NCBI RefSeq assembly: GCF_010993775.1
Contig: NZ_WOTO01000078.1
Span: forward strand, 1-36,636
Direction of reading: 5' to 3'
Source: Fodinicola feengrottensis
GTDB lineage: Bacteria > Actinomycetota > Actinomycetes > Mycobacteriales > HKI-0501
DNA: 36,636 nucleotides
In this document: positions 9,939 through 18,501 of the stretch, one piece after another
How the letters are laid out: every line of letters starts with the position of its first letter
Numbering within the stretch: position 1 is the first letter of the stretch
Notes under the pieces: generated by a model
Told to the model about the DNA's origin: nothing
Seen by the model: only the letters and a program-made list of their open reading frames with translations
Database searches by the model: none
Translations under genes and position numbers: made by a program

Positions 9939-10888
9939 CTAGACAGCGAGCACGATTTTGCCGGTGGTGCGGCCGGTTTCGCCGTGGCGGTGAGCGGCGG
10001 CGGCTTCCGCGAGCGGGAACACCGAGTCAATCTCGACCCGCAACTGGCCGGCGTCCACGAGCCCCGCGAGCGCTTTCATGCCGGCGTAGTCAGCTTCGAC
10101 GAGGGTGAAACCTGCGCTTATCCCTAGCGAGGCCGCTGCCGCGATCCGGTCCGGCTCGATCAATTCCGTCAGCGAGATCAGGAAACCGCCTGGGCGCAAC
10201 ACTTTCAGGGAGCGGTCGAAATAGTCGCCACCGATGGTGTCCAAGACGACGTCGATTTCCTTGACGGCCTCAGCGAAATCCTGCTGGCGATAGTCGATCA
10301 GCTCGTCCGCGCCAAGCCCGCGCAGAAATGCGTGCTTGGCTTCACTGGCCGTGCCGATGACATAGGCGCCGCGGGCTTTGGCGATCTGTACGGCCAGATG
10401 ACCGACGCCGCCGGCGGCGGCATGGATCAGCACTCGTTGGCCGGGACGTACGTCCGCCGTCTCGGTCAACGCCTGCCACGCGGTCAGGCCAGCGCGAGCG
10501 CAGCGCGGCGGCGTGTAAATGATCGAGGCTGGCGGGTTTGCGGGTGAAATGACGGGCCGGCGCGGTGACATATTCAGCGTACGTGCTGGCCTGCTGCGGG
10601 AACCTTGGCATGCCGAAAATTTCGTCCCCCGGCTGGAAAAGCGTCACGCCCGGCCCGGCGACCTCGACTACTCCGGACACGTCGTAACCGAGGATGGGCG
10701 GCTCGCCGGTAATGCCGCCTCCGGCCATCCGGGACTTCCAGTCGGTCGGGTTGACGCTGGTGGCATGCACCCGTACGAGCACCTCGGCCAGGCCCGGCTC
10801 GGGCCGTGCGGTTTCGATCAGCTCCAGCACGTCGGGGCCGCCCCACGCCCTTGCACCGGACCGCCCGCATCATCGTTGTCGTTTGCAT
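9939..10888 (-). CDS. NADP-dependent quinone oxidoreductase / zinc-independent alcohol dehydrogenase family (two frameshifts)
   Basis: Medium-chain dehydrogenase/reductase of the quinone-oxidoreductase subgroup, about 316 aa, starting at ATG 10888. The GroES-like N-terminal half reads VLVRVHATSVNPTDWKSRM, GYDVSGVVEVAGPGV and QPGDEIFGMP. The Rossmann half has VLIHAAAGGVGHLAVQIAK (AAxGGVG nucleotide-binding motif), VVLDTIGGD and ends TTGKIVLAV. No catalytic zinc cysteine set is seen, fitting a zinc-free quinone/enone reductase. Frames change near 10840-10850 (apparent extra base in a G-rich run) and near 10495-10510. It is divergent from a GlxA-type regulator with 71 bp between, a common regulator-target arrangement; the regulatory link is inference. 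Confidence 0.86.
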
Positions 10889-10959
10889 TCACCGATCTTC
10901 CCGGCAGACGAGCGACCAGGAACAGTGGCCAGATAGTCAGTATGTGACAAGATCAGGCC

Positions 10960-11951
10960 ATGCATCGCGTCGCCGTCCTGGCCCTTGAGGCCGTGATCCC
11001 GTTCGAGCTCGGCATCCCATCGCGCATTTTCGGCGCCGCCACCGGTCCTGGCGGCGAACCGCTTTACGAGGTGGTGACCTGCACTCTGGATGGCCAGCCG
11101 GTGACCAGCGACGCTGGCTACACCATCGGCACCGATCTGGACGCAACCGCCCTGACCAGCGCGAACACCGTTATTATCGCGCCCTTTCACACCCCGCCAA
11201 GCAGGACCAACCAGCCACGTCTCGCGGCCGCGTTGGCCAGCATCGCGCCGGGAACCCGGATCGTGTCGATCTGTACGGCCGCATATGTGCTGGCCGCCGC
11301 GGGCCTGCTGGACGGCCGGGAGGCAACCACGCACTGGGCCGAGGCCGACCACTTCCAGGCGATGTTTCCGCTGGTCAAGGTGGAGCCGGCGGCGCTCTAC
11401 GTGGACAATGGAGACGTGCTGACCTCGGCTGGCGGCGCCGCCGGGGTGGATCTCTGCCTGCACCTCGTCCGCCAGGACCACGGCGGCGCGGTGGCGAACC
11501 GGGGGCGGCCCGCAACTGTGTGGTGCCACCGTGGCGGGACGGTGGCCAGGCGCAGTACGTCGAGCTGCCGATGCCAGCGCCCTCGACCGCGAGCACCGCG
11601 CCGGCAAGGGCCTGGGCGTTGGAAAATCTTCACCGGCCACTGCCGCTGTCCACCTTGGCAAGCCGGGCCCGGATGAGTGTGCGTACGTTCACTCGCCGGT
11701 TCCGCGACGAGGTGGGCGTGACGCCGGGGCACTGGCTGACCACCCAGCGGATCGAGCGGGCGCGGCAACTGCTGGAAACCAGCGACCTCGCGGTGGATCA
11801 GGTCGCCGACCAGACCGGGTTCGGCGCGGCGTCCTCCTTCCGGCTGCACTTCCGTACGGCGCTGGGCGTCTCACCAATGGCCTACCGGCGGAGGTTCCTC
11901 ACAACCCGGTCGACAACCGAGACGGCCGGCAGTTATCGTAGTGGCACATAA
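10960..11951 (+). CDS. GlxA family transcriptional regulator: DJ-1/PfpI-like domain plus AraC HTH (one frameshift)
   Basis: About 330 aa from ATG 10960. Residues 1-180 form a DJ-1/PfpI-like (class I amidotransferase) sensor domain, with the elbow region IVSICTAAYVLAAAGLLDGR and the ATTHW motif. The C-terminal AraC/XylS DNA-binding domain carries MSVRTFTRRFRDEVGVTPGH and VDQVADQTGFGAASSFRLHF. The frame changes near 11490-11510; repaired, the linker reads NCVVPPWRDGGQAQYVELP, which is typical of this family. It probably acts as a cytoplasmic ligand-sensing activator, and the divergent oxidoreductase gene is its most likely target. Confidence 0.88.
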
Positions 11952-11958
11952 AGCAAAC

Positions 11959-11970
11959 TGTACTAGTACA
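11959..11970. promoter_or_regulatory. Perfect palindrome TGTACTAGTACA before the PPOX gene
   Basis: A 12-bp perfect palindrome occupies nearly half of the 30-bp gap between the GlxA-regulator stop (11951) and the GTG start at 11982, and sits just before GGAGG (11973-11977). Such a place suits an operator. GntR/MocR-type regulators often bind sites of this GTAC-type symmetry and are often linked to PPOX proteins, but no such regulator lies in the window. Confidence 0.45.
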
Positions 11971-11981
11971 ATGGAGGTAGG

Positions 11982-12646
11982 GTGGAGACGACGACGCGGA
12001 CGGTTCCGCTGCGCTACCGCGAACGGATGACTGACGAGCAACTGGCCGTCTACGCGATCCTCGACGAGGCCCTGGTCTGTCACGTCTCGTACGTGCTGGA
12101 TGGTGAGCCGCGGATCCTGCCCACGCTGCACGCTCGCGACGGCGACACGCTGCTGCTGCACGGCTCGTCCGGCAGTCGGCTCGGTCTGCTGGGCCGTGAA
12201 GCGGGCCAAGAAGGCCTGTCGGTTTGCGTGGCGGTGACGCTGATCGACGGCGTCGTGCTGGCTCGCTCGGCCTTCAACCACTCGGTGAACTTCCGTTCGG
12301 TCGTCGTGCACGGCCGGGCTCGCCTGGTCACCGATGTGGAGCGCGAGAAAGCCGCGCTGGACGCCTTCATCAACCAACTCGTCCCGCACCGCACCGCGCC
12401 GACCATTCCCGCCCCGCCAACCCGCAGGAACTCGCGAAGACAGCGGTGCTGGAGCTGTCGCTGGCCGAGGCAGCGGCGAAGGTACGCGCGGACAAGACCG
12501 ATTTCGACGATCCCGAGGACATGGGCCTGCCGCACTGGGCCGGCGTGATTCCCCTGAAAACCACCGCTGGCCAGCCCAAACCCGCCCCGGAACTGACCGA
12601 TGCGCCGGTGCCTGACCACGTCCTGACCTGGAGGCCGACCCGATGA
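11982..12646 (+). CDS. Pyridoxamine 5'-phosphate oxidase-fold (NimA-like) flavoprotein (one frameshift)
   Basis: About 221 aa from GTG 11982, with GGAGG at 11973-11977. The split-barrel FMN-binding signature is clear: ILDEALVCHVSYVLDGEPRI, LPTLHARDGDTLLLHGS, SVCVAVTLIDGVVLARSAF and FNHSVNFRSVVVHGRARLV. This arrangement is typical of NimA-like PPOX-family proteins rather than true PdxH. The frame changes near 12405-12420; it continues ANPQELAKTAVLELSLAEAA to TGA 12644-12646. That stop overlaps ATG 12643 of the next gene, confirming the repaired end. Substrate unknown; likely an FMN- or F420-using reductase or a binding protein. Confidence 0.87.
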
Positions 12647-13266
12647 CGACCACCGAGCAGCTGACCGCCGCGGACTGGGTCAGCGCGCCAACGCTGACCG
12701 GCCAGCACGTACGGCTAGAGGCGTTGTCGCCGGCGCACGCCGACGGTTTGCTGGCCGCGGCGGACCACGACGAGGTGTTCCAATGGCTGTCGGTGCCGCG
12801 ACCGACCAGCCGGCACGAGATGACCGAGCAGATCACCGACATCCTGGCGCAGTGGGACCGCGGCACCCGGGTGCCGTACGTGCAGGTCGATCTGCGCGAT
12901 GGCGCCGAAGTCGTCGCCGGCATGACCTCTTTCTACGAGATCAACGCCACCACTCGTACGGTCGCGATTGGCTACACCTGGTTGGGCCGCCGGTTCTGGC
13001 GTACGCCGCTGAACACCGAGTCGAAACTGCTGATGCTCACCCGCGCCTTCGACGAGCTCGGGGCGGTACGCGTGGTGTGGCACACCGACGAGTTCAACGC
13101 CCGTTCACGAGCGGCGATCGCCCGTCTCGGCGCGCAGCCGGAAGGCCTGCTGCGCAAACACAAACTGCGCAAAGACGGCACCTGGCGGACCACCGCGCAG
13201 TTCGCGATGACCGACGACGACTGGCCCGAAGTGCGCCGGCGGCTCACCGATCGCGGCGAAAAATGA
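12643..13266 (+). CDS. GNAT family N-acetyltransferase (RimJ/RimL type)
   Basis: Intact, 207 aa. It is translationally coupled to the PPOX gene by an ATGA overlap. It shows RimJ/RimL-type features: LTGQHVRLEALSPAHADGLL at the N-terminus, TVAIGYTWLGRRFW in the central beta region, NTESKLLMLTRAFDELGAVR, and the C-terminal NARSRAAIARLGAQPEGLLR segment where acetyl-CoA pyrophosphate contacts and the alpha4 helix normally lie. The acceptor could be a protein N-terminus or a small molecule; sequence does not decide. Confidence 0.92.
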   Translation: MTTTEQLTAADWVSAPTLTGQHVRLEALSPAHADGLLAAADHDEVFQWLSVPRPTSRHEMTEQITDILAQWDRGTRVPYVQVDLRDGAEVVAGMTSFYEINATTRTVAIGYTWLGRRFWRTPLNTESKLLMLTRAFDELGAVRVVWHTDEFNARSRAAIARLGAQPEGLLRKHKLRKDGTWRTTAQFAMTDDDWPEVRRRLTDRGEK

Positions 13267-13301
13267 TCACTAAACCGCATTGACCGTTTAAGCTCGGCGC
13301 C

Positions 13302-14206
13302 ATGGGCGAGGTCGCGCAGCTGGACGAATCGCTGCTCACGCCTGTCCTGCGGCAGGCGTGCGAGCTGGCCGGCGTGCCGTCCACTGTGGACTCCCCCGCC
13401 GTGCTGTGGCTTTCCGAAAACGCGGTGGTCGCGCTCACGGACGTGCCGGTGGTGGCGAAAATCGGCCGCGAGCCAGCCGTCGCGGCGCGGGCCCAGCTGT
13501 CCCTGAAGGTGGCCGGCTGGCTCGCCGAGCAGGGCCTGCCGGCGGTGCGCCCGGCCGCCGGCATCGCGCCGGAGGTGGTGGTCGTGGACGGGCATCCGGT
13601 GAGTTTCTGGGAGCCACTGCCCGAACCGGTACGCCCGGCCCGCGCCTTTGATTTGGGCCTGTTGCTACGGATGTTGCACGCCCTGCCGGCGCCGCCTTTC
13701 CAGCTGCCGCGCCGCGATCTGCTGGCGAACGTGCCGCGCTGGCTGGCCGCCGGCGGCGCTGGCATCTCCGCCGCCGACGCGGCTTTTCTGCGCAGCCGGG
13801 CCGAAGAGCTGACCGCCGCCGTCGCGTGCCTGACCGCACAGCTGGAGCCCGGCGTCATCCACGGCGACGCGCTGCCCCGGAACGTGCGGGTCACCGAGCG
13901 CGGCCCGATGCTGCTCGACCTGGAAACCTTCGCCGACGACTTTCGCGAACACGACCTGACCGTGCTCGCACTCGCCCGCCGCCGCTACGGGCTGGACCGG
14001 ACGACTACGCCGCCTTCACCCGTTCGTACGGCTGGGACGTAACCGACTGGTCTGGCGCCGAATTGTTGATGGCGGCAAGGGAAACCGCGAGCGCCGCCTG
14101 GGTAGCTCAGCGGACGCCCGGAAACCCGACCGCTCAGGCGGAGTTCGCGACCCGCGTTCGCGGTCTCCGAGCCGGCGACACCACCGCCCTCTGGCACGCT
14201 TTCTAG
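13302..14206 (+). CDS. Aminoglycoside phosphotransferase / choline-kinase-like small-molecule kinase (one frameshift)
   Basis: About 301 aa from ATG 13302. Kinase features: VVAKIGREPAVAARAQLS with a possible ATP-binding lysine, catalytic HGDALPRN (H-G-D-x4-N) near residue 186, and the metal-binding LLDLE. The frame changes near 14000-14010 and continues PDDYAAFTRSYGWDVTDWSG to TAG at 14204-14206. The stop codon lies in the CTAG repeated on both sides of the adjoining MITE-like element, so the C-terminus seems unaltered by the insertion. The family covers aminoglycoside, homoserine, fructosamine and choline kinases; resistance cannot be claimed from this sequence. Confidence 0.84.
14203..14206. 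repeat. CTAG target duplication, left of the MITE
   Basis: CTAG here and at 14366-14369 flanks the palindromic element. TAG at 14204-14206 is the kinase stop. Because CTAG is itself palindromic, a 2-bp TA duplication with one more terminal base on each side is an equally valid reading. Confidence 0.6.
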
Positions 14207-14365
14207 TGTCCTGCGTCTGAAGTTCGTTGCTTTATTCGGTGATCCAGACGGTGATCTGAGTGCGCCGGAGGATCGTCCTCATACTGGTGGTATGTGGGCG
14301 GTTCTCCGGTGCTCTCAGTCGCCGTCTGGGCGCCGGAGAAAGTAATGAACTTCGGGCGCAGGACA
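14207..14365. mobile_element. MITE-like palindromic element, 159 bp
   Basis: No coding capacity. The left end TGTCCTGCGTCTGAAGTTC and the right end (reverse complement TGTCCTGCGCCCGAAGTTC) are terminal inverted repeats. Pairing continues through the whole element to the centre: CATAC (14280-14284), loop TGGTG, GTATG (14290-14294), with roughly four in five positions matched by hand alignment. CTAG flanks both sides (14203-14206 and 14366-14369). This is the structure of a non-autonomous element moved by a transposase supplied elsewhere. Its ends do not match those of the IS at 33664-35538, so that IS is not the obvious source. Confidence 0.8.
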
Positions 14366-14369
14366 CTAG
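14366..14369. repeat. CTAG target duplication, right of the MITE
   Basis: Second copy of the CTAG flanking repeat. CTA at 14366-14368 is the minus-strand TAG stop of the gene reaching up to 15302. Confidence 0.6.
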
Positions 14370-15302
14370 CGTGTGAAACAGATGGTGATCCGGTCTGGAC
14401 CGGGCACCGCGAGGACCTGCACGCGTACGCCGGCCACCACGGCCTCGGCGCCGACGATCGGGGGCAGCGCCGCCTCGAAACAGGCACCCGCGCAGGGTCG
14501 TACGCCGAGCGAATGCACCACCACCGCGGGCACCACGCCGAGGTCGTCGCCGTTGGCTGTCCGGTATTCGACCGTGACCTCGCCACCGGCCACCGGGCAC
14601 ACCGCCACTGTCGACTTTCCGTCGCTGGACTCGCCAAGTGCCACCACCGTGACCTCTTCGTCCACAGTGGACAGAGGGACGGTGGCTCGGTACGCCGGCA
14701 GATGCCGATAGAGCGTGGCCGCCGAAACTCGCCGCGCGGTACGGAAAAGGTCCGTCCCGGGCAGCAGCGGCAGGCCAGCGAACGCGGCCGGCCGGGCGAT
14801 CGGGTAGTCTGCGATCTGGTCGGCGCCCATCACGCAGTACGGGCCGGACCCGGCCGAAAAGCCCAGCATCGCGCCCATCGCGCGCTGGTAGAACTCCAAG
14901 GTGGCCGGGTTTTGGTCCAGCACCACGTCCGGACAGGACCCGCCGGTGTCGCACGGCGGCTCGTGGACGAAGGCGACCACGTGGCCGTAGCGGCCCAGTG
15001 CACACCCCGTCCATCACGGCCTGTGCGCGACACGCGGCGAGGATCGCCCGCCGGTCGGACCGCAGGTCCTGGTGTGCGGCGCCGGACAGCACCGACCATG
15101 GGCCGATGTCGAATTTCAGGTCCAGATGGCCAAAAGTGCAGCGCAGCCAGTAGTCACGCAGGCTCCAACCGTTCGGCTGCTGGAAAATCTCGGCGAACAC
15201 CCGGTCCGGCCACGGCCGCAGGGCACGGCCGCCGGACCAGCCGGTCTCCCACACGTACCGCAGCACCATCACCGGGATGGTACGGGTGGGTTTCTCAGTC
15301 AT
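14366..15302 (-). CDS. Unknown protein resembling an inactivated M6-like metalloprotease (one frameshift)
   Basis: About 311 aa from ATG 15302; frame change near 14995-15005. The N-terminal half (PVMVLRYVWETGWSGG, AEIFQQPNGWSLRDYW, FGHLDLKFDIGPWSVL) follows the pattern I know from gametolysin/M6-like secreted peptidases: a short Phe-rich run, a dYW element, then G-x-L-D-L. After VVAFVHEPPCDTG comes FYQRAMGAMLGFSAGSGPY then CVMG. Active relatives carry F-x-x-H-E-x-G-H-x-x-G-x-x-H and VMSA at these places; here H, E, H and H are R, A, A and A. No signal peptide is evident. This suggests a non-catalytic binding protein on a protease fold. The start overlaps the stop of the upstream gene (15295), so the two are coupled. 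Confidence 0.6.
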
Positions 15303-15751
15303 GACGGGAAAAAATCTCCCCGGGCCCGTCATCCTGCGGCGCATCTTCGACATGCGCGTAAAGCACCCGCACGGAAGCGAGCGAAGCGCAGGTCAGCGCG
15401 CCGACCGGGCCGCCGTGGTCCGCGCCGGCCACTGCCGCCTCCGCCACGAAGAGCAGCCCAGCCGGCAGACTCCCGCCATAGTAAGGAAAACGCCGGGCCG
15501 TGGATCATCACACCGCCGACCGTGTACGGGTCGGCCTTGGGATCCTCGACGATCCCGCCGGAGATGAGCGCGTCGTGCAGGACCATCAGCTGCGTCTCGG
15601 TCACCAGCCCGACACCGCGCAGCGAGGCCAGCCGTTTCAGCAGGATCTCGGTGCGATCGTCGGTCGCCTCCGGGTCGTACGTGTCGGCATCGGTCAGGTA
15701 GTCCTGCACGGACTGGCCAATCCTGGTGGCCTCTTCGATAGTCGTACCCAT
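15295..15751 (-). CDS. Unknown small protein coupled to the pseudo-protease gene (one frameshift)
   Basis: About 152 aa from ATG 15751 (MGTTIEEATRIGQSVQDYLT). I do not recognise a family. The N-terminal 60 residues are charged and helix-prone; the middle reads LVTETQLMVLHDALISGGIV. Near 15475-15482 one T seems to be extra; removing it gives PAFSYYGGSLPAGLLFVAEA and a tail ending DDGPGEIFSRHD. The repaired stop TGA (15295-15297) falls within the first codons of the next gene (ATG 15302), an 8-nt overlap that supports both the repair and co-translation. No membrane segment or signal peptide stands out. Confidence 0.6.
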
Positions 15752-15784
15752 GGTGCGCGCCTCCCGTGCGGCGGTGATGACACG

Positions 15785-15856
15785 GCAAGCTTGCGAGCCG
15801 GCCGGGGCCGGTTGACGAATGCTGACGAAACTGGACGGGCGTAAAAGGCCCTTTAC
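15785..15856. promoter_or_regulatory. Divergent control region with palindromes and direct repeats
   Basis: The 152-bp gap between the minus-strand pair (15751) and the STAND regulator (15904) contains GCAAGCTTGC (15785-15794, perfect palindrome). It also has TGACGAA twice at 10-bp spacing (15813-15819 and 15823-15829), with a weaker third copy TGGACGG near 15832. Last is GTAAAAGGCCCTTTAC (15841-15856, inverted repeat with one mismatched pair of positions). Helical-turn-spaced direct repeats and palindromes here suggest regulator sites shared by both directions. Confidence 0.45.
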
Positions 15857-15903
15857 ACCGGGCCGCCGAGCAGGGCAGCCTGGACCCTGCCCGGAGCCTG
15901 GAG

Positions 15904-18501
15904 GTGCTGGTGGGAGCGCTGCCGAAGCCGCGGTTACCGGATGGTCCGGCAAAGACCCTTTTTGACGCACTGCACGACCTGCACCACCAGGCCGGCTGGC
16001 CGAGCCTGCGGGACATGGCGCGTGAGGTCGGTTGCAGCCACACGACGGTGTCCGGCGCGTTCGCCGGCCCGCGGGTGCCGCGCTGGGGTCTGCTGGAGCT
16101 GATCGTCGAGACGCTGCACGGAGACGTGGAGCGGTTCCACCAGCTGTGGCTGGCTACCAGTGCCAACGCGCCGGCCGTCGTGGCGCAACCACTGGCACAA
16201 CCATTGGCACAGCCACAAAGCGCGCCCGTACGCCCGCGGCAGCTGCCCGCCGACATCGCCGGCTTCACCGGCCGGCAGGACCAGTTGGCCGACCTCGACC
16301 GGCTGGTCGCCGAGCCGGCCGACGCGACCGCTCCTGTAGTCATCTCGGCGGTCTCCGGCACCGCCGGCGTCGGCAAGACCGCGCTCGCCGTGCACTGGGC
16401 GCACCGGATCGCCGGGCTGTTCCCGGACGGCCAGCTTTACGTGAATCTGCGCGGATACGACCCGGAACGACCGATGGGCGCGCGACCGAGGCATTGGAGG
16501 GATTCCTGCGCGCACTCCAGCCGGACGACGCGGCCATCCCGCCGGGGCTGGCCGAGCGGGCGGCTCGCTTTCGCACCCTGGTCACCGACCGGCGGATGCT
16601 GATCGTGCTGGACAACGCGCAATCCGGCGCCCAGGTCCGCGACCTGCTGCCCGGCACCGGTACGTGCGTGGTGCTGGTGACCAGCCGGGACACGCTGCCT
16701 GGCCTGGTGGTGCGGCATGGGGCCGTACGGGTGAACCTCGATCTGCTCTCTCTCGACGAAGCGGTCGGCCTGTTGCGCAAGCTCCTGGGCACTCGGGTCG
16801 ACGACGAGCCGGAGCCCGCGGTCGCGCTCGCACTCGCGTGTGCCCGGCTGCCGCTGGGGCTGCGGATCGCCGCCGAGCTGGCGCTGACCCGGCCGCGGAC
16901 CCGGCTGGCCGACCTGGTCGCCGAGCTCGGCGACGAGTCCCGGCGGCTGGACCTGCTGGCCGCCGGCGACGATGAATACACCGCCGTACGCACCGTCTTT
17001 TCGTGGTCCTGCAGGAACCTCCAGCCCGCCGAGGACCAGCTGTTCCGGCTGCTCGGCGCCCACCCGTGCCGGACCCTGGACGACCACGCGGTGCCGCGCG
17101 CTCGCCGGCACCGACCGGGTCGGCGCCCGCCGACTGCTGGATCCGCTCTGCCGCGGCCACCTGGTCGAGGAGGACACCGCTGGCCGGTTCGGGATGCACG
17201 ACCTGCTCCGGGCGTACGCGGCGGAGAAAGCCACCGAGCTGCCAGACCTGCCCGCCGCGCTGACCCGGCTCGCCGACTACTACACCCAAGCCGCCCAGGT
17301 CGCGGTGAACACCGCTTTGGGCGAGCGGGCCCGCGACTGGCTGGACCGGGAGCGCCCGCACCTGCTGGCGATCGCGCCGGGTCGGGCCGGTCAGCTGTCC
17401 CAGGTGTTGGCCGGCTACCTCGACACGGCCGGCCACTACGCCGACGGCGTCACACTCCACACACTGGCTCTAAAGGAGGCGGCCGGCGATCCACACGACG
17501 AGGCGACAGCGCTCAACCTACTCGGGGTCGTACGCCGCCGCCTCGGCGACTACGGCGCCGCGACCGAGCACCACCAAAGTGCCCTTGAGCTGCACAAAGC
17601 CGCCGGAGACCAGGCAGGTCAAGCGGCCGCGCTGCACGGGCTGGGCATCCTGGCGTGGCGGCTCGGGCACTACCTCACGGCACGCGAGCGACTGGAGCAG
17701 GCCTACGAGCTTTTCACTGTCGCCGGGGACCGCGTTATGCAAGGCACCGTGCTCTACGGACTCGGGACCGTACATCTACAGCTGGGTCTCTATCGCGAGG
17801 CCGTGGACCATCACCTCCGGGCACTGGAACTCCATCGCGAGACCGGCAACCTGCTCGGCGAGAGCCGGACGCTCAACAACCTCGGCAACGCGTACGAACG
17901 GCTCGGCCGGCTCCCCGATGCATTGGACCATTTCCGCAGGTCACAGGCACTGAACAGGCAGCTCGGCAACCAGCTCGGGGTGGCCGTGGCGCACACCAAC
18001 CTGGGCGGCGCCTACACCCGGCTCGGCGAATACGACGCGGCGCTCGCGCACCTTCGCGCAGCGGTGCCCATCTACGCGGCTGCCGGCTACCGGATCGGCG
18101 ATGTCGACTCGCTCTGCGCGTACGGCCTGTTCTACCTGCGTTTCGGCCAGCATGACCAGGCGCTCGACCACCTCCGGCGGGCGGTGGCGCTGTCCCAGGA
18201 GCTCGGCGAGCTGGACGTACAAACGCGCGCGCTGGTCGGCCTTGGCGACACGCTCCGGCAGGTCGGTCGGCGCGCCGAGGCGCAGCAGCAGCAGTACGAC
18301 GAGGCGCTCGCTCGCGCGGACGAGACGGGCGACCGGTACGCGCGCGCGCGTGCGCAAGTCGGACTGGCCCGGTTGTACGCGGACGAACCCGAGGCACGGC
18401 AGCACTGGGAAGCCGCGCTGGCCCTCTACACCGAGCTTGATCTGCCAGCTGCCCTCGAGATCCGGGTCAAGCTAGGGGGCGTCGAACAGGGCGCTGACTG
18501 A
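15904..18501 (+). CDS. STAND-type regulator: HTH, NB-ARC ATPase, TPR repeats (two frameshifts)
   Basis: About 865 aa; start GTG 15904 or GTG 15910 (GGAG at 15893-15896, GGAGG at 15900-15904). Residues 20-80 contain an HTH-like segment (SLRDMAREVGCSHTTVSGAF). NB-ARC/STAND ATPase follows: GFTGRQDQLADLD, Walker A GTAGVGKTALA, Walker B RMLIVLDNAQ, sensor LVTSRD, then the conserved PLGLRIAAELAL. Frame changes near 16482 and 17095 cancel each other. From 17450 at least six tetratricopeptide repeats appear (ALNLLGVVRRRLGDYGAATE, TLNNLGNAYERLGRLPDALD). Proteins of this architecture act as ATP-switch regulators in actinomycetes. The divergent pair at 14366-15751 is the likely target or partner. The last 30 bp overlap the convergent PRPP synthetase gene. 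Confidence 0.87.

Noticed and set aside
13302..14206. Calling the kinase an aminoglycoside resistance gene
   Set aside because: Catalytic motifs show only membership of the broad APH/choline-kinase fold; no subfamily-specific residues could be matched and the family has many non-resistance members.
14232..14365. Possible extension of the pseudo-protease gene into the palindromic element
   Set aside because: The longer frame that runs through here is not the frame of the C-terminal half. The correct frame stops at TAG (14366-14368), exactly at the element border.
16190..16215. Short tandem repeat coding AQPLAQPLAQP in the STAND regulator
   Set aside because: A brief low-complexity linker between the HTH and NB-ARC parts; not a repeat array or CRISPR.
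16582..17460. Several long minus-strand frames opposite the STAND regulator
   Set aside because: Low-complexity Arg/Pro/Gly translations with no start context; the plus-strand NB-ARC and TPR motifs explain the region.
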